Source: RGIG8700 sp964568815 (GTDB lineage: Bacteria > Bacillota > Clostridia > RGIG6154). Taken from it: a stretch of DNA of 20,785 nt. The position numbers and the translations under genes are program-made. The DNA is taken from positions 1 through 20,785 of the forward strand of contig CAZMRY010000023.1 of NCBI GenBank assembly GCA_964568815.1. The letters run 5' to 3'. Every line of letters starts with the position of its first letter. The stretch's first letter is position 1. This document shows, piece after piece, positions 13,868 to 20,785 of the stretch. Below the pieces are notes generated by a model. That model did no database searches. It was not told the origin of the DNA and worked only from the letters and a program-made list of their open reading frames with translations.

Positions 13868-16296
13868 TTATACTTCAACATCATAAGATGTTCTTCCCTC
13901 AACATGAGGAACAAACACTTTGTTTTCAGGATNNNNNNNNNNNNNNNNNNNNNNNNNNNNNNNNNNNNNNNNNNNNNNNNNNNNNNNNNNNNNNNNNNNN
14001 NNNNNNNNNNNNNNNNNNNNNNNNNNNNNNNNACATCATAAGATGTTCTTCCCTCAACATGAGGAACAAACACTTTGTTTTCAGGATTTTTGATTGTGAT
14101 GTTATATGTACATCCTCTGAACTTTCTTGTAATCTTAACATCTTTCCAGTCTTTTGGCATACAAGGAGCAATCTCAAGACCATCCCATTTAGCCTTAACA
14201 CCTAAAATATACTGTGTTGCAGCAATGTACATCCATGCAGCTGTACCTGTAAGCCATGATACATTTGCAAGACCGAACTTGTCACTTTCAGGTCCGAAGA
14301 TGTTTGAAGCATATACATAAGGTTCTGCCTTATATCTCCATTCTCCTGCCTTTGCCTGTGCAATCATAGGAAGAAGCTGATGGTAATATTTCCATGCATT
14401 TTCAGCTCTGCCCAGCATACATTCAGCAATAATTGCCCATGTATTTGCGTGACAGAATACACTTCCGTTTTCACCGCAGCCCTTGTTGTAGTATGTAAGT
14501 GGGTCTTCCTTTGAAGGATAATCCTTCATTGAAGGATGTATTTTCTTTATACCAAGGTCTGTGTCTAAAAGCTCTTTAACGCTGTTCATTGCAGTTTCGC
14601 CTTTGTCACCCATACCTGAGATAACTGACCAGCTCTGCGTGTTAAGCCAGATTTTTGCCTGTGGTTCTTCTTTAGAACCAACGAATGTTCCGTTGTCTGT
14701 GATACATCTTCTGTACCATGCACCGTCCCACGCAATTTCATTAACAAGCTTTTTCTGTTCTTCGTATATTTTTCTGTATTCCTCTGAGCTTTCGCCTTTA
14801 AGCTCTGCAAGTTCTGCAATCATTCTTAAAACTGTACCAAACTGCATTGAAGTCCAGATACTTTCGCCCTTTCCTTCTCTGCATACTTTATAAAGCATAT
14901 CGTTCCAGTCTGATGAAAGCATAAGCGGGAATCCGTGTGAGCCTAAATTTGCCATTGTAAATTCAATAGACTTCTTTATGTGCTCCCATACAGTACCCTT
15001 ACCACCGTCAAAGTATTCAACCTCTTCGCTTAAGTAGTCAAGGTTACCTTCTTCAATAACAATATTATATGTTGTCATAACAAGCCAGAGATGGTTGTCT
15101 GAGTGAATTCTTGCCAGCGGCTCCCAGCCTTCTGTCGGGAAGCAGTAATGGTTTGTGTGACCGTCGTTATACTGCTGTGAGAATAAAAGGTTTAATTTAT
15201 CTTTAGCTCTTCTTAAATCAAACGGAACCATTGATAAAATATCCTGTGCTGTATCTCTTACACCAACACCTCTGAATGTACCTGTTGCATAATATGAAAT
15301 ATTTCTTGAGAAAAGGAAGTTCTTTTCTGCCTGATAAGGATTCCAGATATTAATCATTGTCTGTGCATCTTTGTCAGGGATTTCACAAGTAAATCTGCTT
15401 AAGTAATCTTCCCAGTGTTCGTTTAATTTCTTGAATGACTTTTCAACAAAATCTTCTTCTCTGCAATGTGCAACACTCTTTTTAATGTCTTCCTCTGTCA
15501 TTGCTGTACCAAGGAAAACATTAAGCTCTGTTTCTACCCCTGCCTTAAGGTCAAGGTCGATTTCAAATGCAAAGCAAGGGTCACCGCCTGCTAAGGTTGA
15601 ATTTGTGCATCCGCCATTTTCAATATTCTGCGGATTTTCTTCACTTCTGTATGCACCGATGAATTCGTCTCTGTCACAGTCAAAACCTTTAACAGGCTTA
15701 TTAACTGCAAAGTAAACAAGTGGAGTTTCATCAGGCTTTGGCTGCATTTCAACACCATATTTGTATACGAGGATATCTCCCATATCGTATGCAGATAACT
15801 GATGCTTGTTGTAGCACTGCCACTGAAGTTCTCTCATAAATTCCATCATACCAAGTTCAACATAAGGGAATACCTTAATTTTCTTGTCTGTATCTGATGT
15901 TAATTTTATGTTCCAGATAAGGCAGTTTTCATATTCGCCTACAAAATATGTAGAAAGTGCTTTAACACCATTCTTTTCCGCCTCAAACTTAGTATATCCC
16001 ATACCATGAGTTGCCGCCCACTTTTCAGGCTTGCTTTTGCATGGCTCATTTGTTGGGCACCAGTAATCGTTGCCGTCTTTAATAAAGCTGTAAAAACCGC
16101 TTCTGTCTGTTGGCACATGGAAGAACTTATAGTGATTAATTCTCCATATCTGCGGTGATTTATAAAAAGCAACACCACCGCCTGCCTGTGACATCATTGT
16201 TGTAAACACGCCATTTGTAAGATAGTTCATCCAGGGTGTAGGTGTGTTGTATTTTTCTATTCTTATTTCTTTTTTCTGTTCGTTGAATTTATACAT
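13868..16296 (-). CDS. GH94 glycoside phosphorylase (cellobiose-phosphorylase-like), interrupted by an assembly gap
   Basis: GH94 enzymes reversibly phosphorolyse beta-glucosides to alpha-sugar-1-phosphate, saving ATP in cellobiose or related disaccharide use. Removing the 100 N and one copy of the duplicated 55-bp flank leaves 2274 bp: 757 residues plus stop, in frame, ending GRTSYDVEV. Visible motifs are GVRDTAQD (345-352), RIHSDNHLWL (396-405), HGFPLMLSSDWND (454-466) containing the family's general-acid aspartate, and WLTGTAAW (681-688). Start at 16296 is supported by AAAGGAG eight nt upstream; the in-frame ATG at 16407 reads into repeats. No signal peptide, so cytoplasmic. The exact substrate (cellobiose, laminaribiose, chitobiose or other) cannot be told by eye. 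No transporter or sugar regulator is adjacent. As given, the sequence has a false frameshift after the gap. Confidence 0.88.
13878..14087. repeat. Identical 55-bp direct repeat flanking the N gap (assembly overlap)
   Basis: Positions 13878-13932 and 14033-14087 are identical over 55 bp and encode the same GH94 C-terminal residues. Fifty-five is a common de Bruijn k-mer size, so this is best read as unmerged contig ends, not a biological duplication. Collapsing it restores the reading frame. Confidence 0.9.
13933..14032. other. Assembly gap of exactly 100 N
   Basis: One hundred unknown bases, the conventional length for a gap of unknown size. It lies inside the 3' end of the GH94 gene, between two identical 55-bp sequences. 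It most likely joins two contigs that truly overlap, so there is probably no missing sequence. Confidence 0.95.
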
Positions 16297-16326
16297 CTGT
16301 GTACTCCTTTTAATAAATTTTAAGAG

Positions 16327-16621
16327 AATTGTCATAATTTTGATGCAGTTTGTGCTAATGCGAAGCGTAGTGTACTTTGTGTACATAAGCGATGCAATTA
16401 GTACCAAATGTGCAAATATGGTAAATTTTCATAATTTTGATGCAGTTTGTGCTAATGCGTAGTGCAGTGTACTTTGTGTACATAAGCGATGCAATTAGTA
16501 CCAAATGTGCAAATATGGTAAATTTTCATAATTTTGATGCAGTTTGTGCTAATGCGTAGTGCAGTGTACTTTGTGTACATAAACGGAGCTATTAGTGCAA
16601 AATGCACAAAATTTGACAATT
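16327..16621. repeat. Three 97-bp tandem repeats bounded by imperfect terminal inverted repeats
   Basis: Units start at 16333, 16430 and 16527, exactly 97 bp apart. Units one and two differ at about three positions; unit three matches unit two for its first 56 nt and then diverges. Each contains GTGTACTTTGTGTACA and imperfect inverted flanks. The block opens with AATTGTCA (16327-16334) and closes with TGACAATT (16614-16621); about 33 nt at each end align as inverted repeats with small gaps. The right end runs into the metK stop codon. Non-coding; it separates metK from the GH94 gene and supplies the region where the GH94 promoter must lie. Confidence 0.8.
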
Positions 16622-17796
16622 TAAGCATTTTTGAGGGCTTCAACTTTATCAGTCTTTTCCCATTTAACATCCAAGTCTTCTCTTCCCATGTGGCCGTATG
16701 CTGCAAGCTGTTTGTAGATAGGTCTTCTTAAATCAAGCTCTTCAATAATGTTTGAAGGTCTCATATCAAAGCACTTTTCAACTTTTCTTACGATTTCTTC
16801 ATTTGGAATTGTTTCTGTACCGAATGTGTCAACAAGAACTGATACAGGTTTTGCAACACCGATTGCATATGCAAGCTGAACCTCACATTTTTTAGCAAAG
16901 CCTGCCGCAACAATGTTTTTAGCAACATATCTTGCATAGTATGCAGCACTTCTGTCTACCTTTGTCGGGTCTTTGCCTGAGAATGCGCCGCCACCGTGTC
17001 TTGCATATCCGCCATAAGTATCAACAATAATTTTTCTGCCTGTCAAACCGGTGTCACCCATAGGTCCGCCGATAACAAATCTGCCTGTCGGGTTAACATA
17101 AATCTTTGTATTTTCATCCATAAGATTTGCAGGAACAATTGGCTTGATAACATACTTTATCATATCTTTTCTGATTGTTTCAAGGTCTGCTTCCTCACCG
17201 TGCTGTGTTGAAACAACGATTGCTTCAACTCTTACAGGTGTGTCACCGTCATATTCAACGGTTACCTGAGTTTTACCGTCAGGTCTTAAGTAGTCTACAA
17301 CTCCTGTTTTTCTTACTTCTGTAAGCTTCTTAGCCATCTTATGCGCAAGCATAATCGGAAGAGGCATAAGCTCTTTTGTTTCGTCGCAGGCATAGCCGAA
17401 CATCATACCCTGGTCTCCTGCACCTGTTTCAAACTTGCTTTCATCCGCACCATCTTTTGCTTCTTTTGCCTTATCAACACCAAGTGCAATATCTGCAGAC
17501 TGCTCGTCTATCTGTGTCAAAACACCGCAGGTTGATGCGTCAAAGCCGAATTTTGCTCTGTTGTAGCCGATTTCGTTAACAGTATCTCTTGCAATCTTTG
17601 GAATATCTACATAACAATCTGTTGTAATTTCACCCATAACAACGATTGTGCCTGTTGTTACAAAAGTTTCGCAGGCAACTCTTGCCTTTGGGTCCTCTTT
17701 GTATATTGCGTCAAGAACAGAATCTGAAATAAGGTCACAGATTTTATCCGGATGTCCTTCTGTAACCGATTCGGATGTAAATAGTTTTCTGCTCAT
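16621..17796 (-). CDS. metK: S-adenosylmethionine synthetase (methionine adenosyltransferase)
   Basis: Makes S-adenosylmethionine from methionine and ATP in the cytoplasm, the methyl donor for enzymes such as RsmG. The 391-aa protein is of normal length, starts MSRKLFTSESVTEGHPDKIC, and has the signatures GAGDQGMMFGYA and GGGAFSGKDPTKVDRSA. AGGAGG lies just upstream of the ATG. It has its own promoter right after spoIIE. The leader is only about 40 nt, so no S-box or other SAM riboswitch fits upstream. Its stop codon touches the end of the 97-bp repeat block, and no clear terminator follows. Confidence 0.98.
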   Translation of the reverse strand: MSRKLFTSESVTEGHPDKICDLISDSVLDAIYKEDPKARVACETFVTTGTIVVMGEITTDCYVDIPKIARDTVNEIGYNRAKFGFDASTCGVLTQIDEQSADIALGVDKAKEAKDGADESKFETGAGDQGMMFGYACDETKELMPLPIMLAHKMAKKLTEVRKTGVVDYLRPDGKTQVTVEYDGDTPVRVEAIVVSTQHGEEADLETIRKDMIKYVIKPIVPANLMDENTKIYVNPTGRFVIGGPMGDTGLTGRKIIVDTYGGYARHGGGAFSGKDPTKVDRSAAYYARYVAKNIVAAGFAKKCEVQLAYAIGVAKPVSVLVDTFGTETIPNEEIVRKVEKCFDMRPSNIIEELDLRRPIYKQLAAYGHMGREDLDVKWEKTDKVEALKNA

Positions 17797-17831
17797 GGTA
17801 ATTACCTCCTGTGTATTTTACATTCGGTATT

Positions 17832-17860
17832 ATTGTACCATAAGCAGACATTTTTTGCAA
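17832..17860 (-). promoter_or_regulatory. Promoter of metK
   Basis: On the minus strand TTGCAA (17855-17860) and TACAAT (17832-17837) lie 17 nt apart. The -35 begins four nt after the spoIIE stop codon. The transcript would start near 17825, leaving a short leader. Confidence 0.7.
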
Positions 17861-17863
17861 CCA

Positions 17864-20197
17864 CTATTTTTCTTTGATTTTTACTGCAATTACAGTCATA
17901 TCATCTGTATGTTCAGTTTGTAGCATTGAAGCTTTTGACAGCAAAAGGTCAGATATTTCCTGTGCAGTTTCTTCTTTTAAGTTTTTAAGCACCTCCCTTA
18001 TCCATGAATCGTCTCTTATTACCTCAGTAACACCGTCTGAGGCTATTATAATAACATCTCCTTTCATAAAACGCATCTGACTTTTTGCAGGCTCTAAAGC
18101 TCCCACAATTCCTGTGGGCAGACTGTTTGATTTTAAGCACACCACCTTTTTCCCTTTCTTTATATATGAGCCTGCCGAGCCTGTTTTTATAAATTCTCCC
18201 ACTCCTGTATATAAATCAAAAACCAGCATATCTATTGTTGCAAAGTTTTCGTCGTAGGATTTTAATATAAGCACAGAGTTTATAAGCTTGACCGCAGTTT
18301 CCTTGTCAATTCCTGCCACAAGCATCCCCTCAAGAAGATGCACAGTTTCATTGCTTTCTCTGGCGGCAGTGCTTCCGCTGCCCATACCGTCGCTTAATGC
18401 TATAATTATTTTACCGTTTCCCGGTCTTATTATGGCATAGCTGTCACCCCACTCCTTTTCGCCTTTTTGTCTTACCCTTGAAATCCCCACATCTGCCTGA
18501 TACCATTCTCTTTCAATAAGCTTTATAACACAGTTGCTTGATGTGCAGTTTTTGTTTTCAGGGTAAAACCGTCTTTTCAAAACCTTCTCTGCCACAGGTG
18601 CTATCAAAAATCTGCAGGCATTATCTTTTTTACAGTCTGCTACAGTTATATTGACCTGATACCTTTCCTCTTTTTCTTTCATAACTGCAACACTTGTTAC
18701 CTTAACACCTAAATTATCAAGAAGTTCAATTATCTTTTCCTCTGCCTCAAGTTCAAAGCTGTAACCGTTTTCTATTTCTGATGCAATATTTTTTACCACA
18801 TCAGAAACATCGTTTAATTGTTGATTTATAAGCTTTCTGCTTTCGTCTATTTTACTTTCCCATACTGTGTTTACCCTGTATAGCTCATAAACCTTGTTTG
18901 TTTCAAGAACAAGTGCAGAGGGGTTGTAGCACACATTTTTAAACTGTGGGGGAATATCGTAGTTTTCTGCCCATCCCCTTAAGGCTGTTGCCTTTAAAAG
19001 CCCTGAAACCACACTGTATGTATTCTGATATTCCTCTATCCAGCATTTCTTACTGTTTCTGCAGGTCTTACACACCCTTTGTGCCACATTTTCCACAAGC
19101 ATTTTTTCTTCTTTTTCTTTGCTTTGTATAGTCTTTTTGTTGTTTTTGGTAATAACCTCTGCCATTTTTTCAAAAACCATTGACAGTTTTTTCATTCTTT
19201 CCCCCGCTGAACATTTCACTATTTCAACCCTCCTTGCTTCCCTTACCTTTACACCTGGCAAAAGCATCAGTATACTGTTTTTTGCAGATTCAAGCTTACT
19301 TTCAGGAACACATAAAATCACACTTCCTGCAATAACAACTTCAAAAATATTTACAAGAATATATGATGAATTGTTTGCATAAAAAGTAAAAAAGGCATTT
19401 GAAAGAATAAAGGCACAGATTGCACCCATCTTTTTGTATTTACTGCCAAGAGAAGCAAAAATTGCTGAAATTCCGTAAGAGCCTACGCAGTAAAGCATTT
19501 CAGGATTTGCAATTCCCATAACCGCTCCCGCTAAGACCCCTGCAACTGCACAAACTCCTGTGCCGAACTGAAGTGCAGTAAACAAAATCACAAAATCTGC
19601 AATTATTCCCGAAAGGGTTATATCAAAGGCAAGCTTTATATCTGCAACAGATGCAAGCATAACAAGAAATACAACAGACAGGGCATACAGCTCTTTTTTA
19701 GTCATGGTTCTCCGTATTTTTTCTGTTTCAAAATATGAAAAGAAGATATAATACCCCTCCGCAAGGAAGTATGAGCATATACACTCAAGCCCAAGCACTA
19801 TAAAATCATAAAGAGTTCCTCCGCTGACAGAAAAATAAATAATATTACCTACAAATACACCCATATAGCACAAAGCATACAAAACATTTCTGTTCTTAAG
19901 CTTGTCCGAAAAGAAACCAACAATCCCCATAAAAAAATAAACAAGTATGTATTTGACCGCATACGCCTCTCTGCCCGAGAGCATAACTCCAAGCATAGGC
20001 AGAAGGCAGACCATTGAAGAATAATTTTTTGTTATGTATGCTATAGTACAGGCAATTCCAAAAGGTGACATATTATATAAAAGAAATGTTCTTCCTGAAA
20101 GAACCCCTGCAAGAATTGCAATAATATCGTTTACTTTTATGTATGTTTTTACTGTTTCAAGAACAGATTTGACTCTGTTTTTTGTCTTCTGGTACAT
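17864..20197 (-). CDS. spoIIE: Stage II sporulation protein E (membrane-bound PP2C serine phosphatase)
   Basis: Dephosphorylates SpoIIAA to release sigma-F in the forespore and interacts with FtsZ at the polar septum. The 777-aa protein has many N-terminal hydrophobic segments (about 25-310), a central regulatory region with the cysteine motif CKTCRNSKKCW (about 373), and a C-terminal PP2C phosphatase domain. That domain carries LSDGMGSG (about 599-606), NFATIDMLVFD, LPTGI, ASDGVTE and HTDDMT, the metal-binding aspartates of the family. Length is slightly below the 827 aa of B. subtilis SpoIIE. Divergent to an NfeD-like gene, with a Spo0A-type promoter. Its presence indicates endospore formation. 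Confidence 0.97.
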   Translation of the reverse strand: MYQKTKNRVKSVLETVKTYIKVNDIIAILAGVLSGRTFLLYNMSPFGIACTIAYITKNYSSMVCLLPMLGVMLSGREAYAVKYILVYFFMGIVGFFSDKLKNRNVLYALCYMGVFVGNIIYFSVSGGTLYDFIVLGLECICSYFLAEGYYIFFSYFETEKIRRTMTKKELYALSVVFLVMLASVADIKLAFDITLSGIIADFVILFTALQFGTGVCAVAGVLAGAVMGIANPEMLYCVGSYGISAIFASLGSKYKKMGAICAFILSNAFFTFYANNSSYILVNIFEVVIAGSVILCVPESKLESAKNSILMLLPGVKVREARRVEIVKCSAGERMKKLSMVFEKMAEVITKNNKKTIQSKEKEEKMLVENVAQRVCKTCRNSKKCWIEEYQNTYSVVSGLLKATALRGWAENYDIPPQFKNVCYNPSALVLETNKVYELYRVNTVWESKIDESRKLINQQLNDVSDVVKNIASEIENGYSFELEAEEKIIELLDNLGVKVTSVAVMKEKEERYQVNITVADCKKDNACRFLIAPVAEKVLKRRFYPENKNCTSSNCVIKLIEREWYQADVGISRVRQKGEKEWGDSYAIIRPGNGKIIIALSDGMGSGSTAARESNETVHLLEGMLVAGIDKETAVKLINSVLILKSYDENFATIDMLVFDLYTGVGEFIKTGSAGSYIKKGKKVVCLKSNSLPTGIVGALEPAKSQMRFMKGDVIIIASDGVTEVIRDDSWIREVLKNLKEETAQEISDLLLSKASMLQTEHTDDMTVIAVKIKEK

Positions 20198-20220
20198 TTC
20201 ACCTACTTCCTTTCAGTAAC

Positions 20221-20254
20221 ATCATACCTTTTCTTTACTGCATATTTTGTCAAA
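20221..20254 (-). promoter_or_regulatory. Candidate Spo0A-activated sigma-A promoter of spoIIE
   Basis: On the minus strand a perfect TTGACA (20248-20253) and TATGAT (20221-20226) are separated by 21 nt. A Spo0A-box match TTTGTCAAA (plus 20246-20254, consensus TTTGTCRAA) overlaps the -35. B. subtilis spoIIE has the same abnormal 21-bp spacing with Spo0A bound over the -35. The predicted start, near 20214, gives a very short leader. Confidence 0.65.
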
Positions 20255-20330
20255 TCCTATCTGTTTTTCTTTCTTTTGTGCGTCATTGTTATGTATGTCC
20301 CGTCATTTCCCGTCCAAACCCTAAAGTATA

Positions 20331-20359
20331 TTGCAATATTGTGCAAAATGTGATAATAT
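20331..20359 (+). promoter_or_regulatory. Possible weak promoter of the NfeD-like gene
   Basis: TTGCAA (20331-20336) and TAATAT (20354-20359) lie 17 nt apart on the plus strand, a modest match. AAGGAGG at 20366-20372 follows and is the ribosome binding site. Confidence 0.35.
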
Positions 20360-20381
20360 AAGTATAAGGAGGGTATAATAT

Positions 20382-20785
20382 ATGAATACAGAAACGATTA
20401 TCTGGCTTGTAATTACGGTGCTCGCCCTCATAATTGAAGGAAGTACGGCAGGACTTACAACCATATGGTTTGCTTTTGCAGGTGGTGTCAGCTTTGTGCT
20501 TTCACTTTTCGGTGCAAATGTTTACACACAGATTATAGTGTTCTTTGTTGTTTCAATACTTCTTCTGGTGTTAACAAGACCTCTGATTGCAAAAAAGCTT
20601 GTAAAGCAGACAGAAAAAACAAACGCGGATAAAATCATTGGCGAAAAAGCGTTGGTTATTGAGGAAATCAACGAGTTTGCAGGTACAGGACAGATTAAAA
20701 TTTCGGGTAGTGTCTGGTCTGCAAAGTCAAAGGATGTAATTGCAAAAGACGAAAAAGTTCTGATAAAAGATATAAAAGGCGTTCA
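20382..20785 (+). CDS. NfeD-like membrane protein, partial (3' end outside window)
   Basis: Starts MNTETIIWLVITVLALIIEG at ATG 20382, nine nt after AAGGAGG. About 134 codons are present before the window ends. Two to three hydrophobic segments (about 5-20, 24-44, 48-67) are followed by a basic stretch and a soluble beta-rich domain with GEKALVIEEI, TGQIKISGSVW and KVLIKDIKG. This is the layout of short NfeD proteins with an OB-like domain, which usually pair with flotillin/SPFH proteins; no partner can be seen here. It is the only plus-strand gene and diverges from spoIIE. Confidence 0.85.
   Translation, partial: MNTETIIWLVITVLALIIEGSTAGLTTIWFAFAGGVSFVLSLFGANVYTQIIVFFVVSILLLVLTRPLIAKKLVKQTEKTNADKIIGEKALVIEEINEFAGTGQIKISGSVWSAKSKDVIAKDEKVLIKDIKGV

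Noticed and set aside
13868..14087. Biological tandem duplication or frameshift at the GH94 C-terminus
   Set aside because: Exact 55-bp identity around a 100-N gap and frame recovery on collapse point to an assembly artefact.
16297..16407. N-terminal extension of the GH94 protein
   Set aside because: It is a translation of the 97-bp repeat region; the ATG at 16296 has AAAGGAG at proper distance.
16452..16706. Minus-strand reading frame of 84 codons over the repeat and the metK end
   Set aside because: It is the repeat array plus an out-of-frame shadow of metK.
1..20785. tRNA or rRNA genes
   Set aside because: No cloverleaf or rRNA sequence was recognised between the genes by eye.

Overview
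This window is AT-rich chromosomal DNA from an anaerobic, endospore-forming member of the Clostridia (Bacillota). Three things point there: a pyruvate:ferredoxin oxidoreductase, a full-length SpoIIE sporulation phosphatase, and the conserved Firmicutes run rpmH-rnpA-yidD-yidC-jag-mnmE-mnmG-rsmG-noc with strong GGAGG-type ribosome binding sites. All genes read leftward on the minus strand except a partial NfeD-like gene at the far right. A 100-N scaffold gap flanked by an identical 55-bp overlap suggests a draft or metagenome assembly.

Layout, left to right. Positions 1-386 hold a possible plus-strand terminator, a 287-bp non-coding element with 17-bp perfect terminal inverted repeats and internal alternating repeats, and the nifJ terminator. 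nifJ (387-4007) has its own near-consensus promoter. apbE and an SGNH/GDSL esterase (4126-6169) form a two-gene unit with its own promoter. noc (6223-7047) is separated from rsmG by an intrinsic terminator and has a promoter overlaid by a duplicated palindromic box.

Positions 7147-13612 are the translation, tRNA-modification and membrane-insertion cluster. It runs from ribosomal protein L34 and the RNase P protein through YidD, YidC and Jag to MnmE, MnmG and RsmG. Genes are tightly packed, with ATGA overlaps or zero spacing at several junctions. Neither dnaA/dnaN (usual beside rpmH) nor soj/spo0J (usual beside noc) is present, so the cluster appears detached from its classical origin neighbours.

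Positions 13613-16620 hold the rpmH promoter, an inverted heptanucleotide repeat, a GH94 glycoside phosphorylase gene interrupted by the assembly gap (757 aa when the duplicated overlap is collapsed), and three 97-bp tandem repeats between imperfect inverted repeats. metK and spoIIE follow. The spoIIE promoter has the unusual 21-bp -35/-10 spacing and an overlapping Spo0A-type box, as known for the B. subtilis spoIIE promoter. A divergent NfeD-like gene runs off the right edge.

I see no exotic defence or mobile gene system. The least ordinary content is non-coding: two roughly 290-bp repeat blocks bounded by inverted repeats, a diverged single relative of the 97-bp unit between mnmE and mnmG, a heptamer inverted array, and the noc and spoIIE control regions. 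All coordinates and motifs were read by eye; no database or folding program was used.
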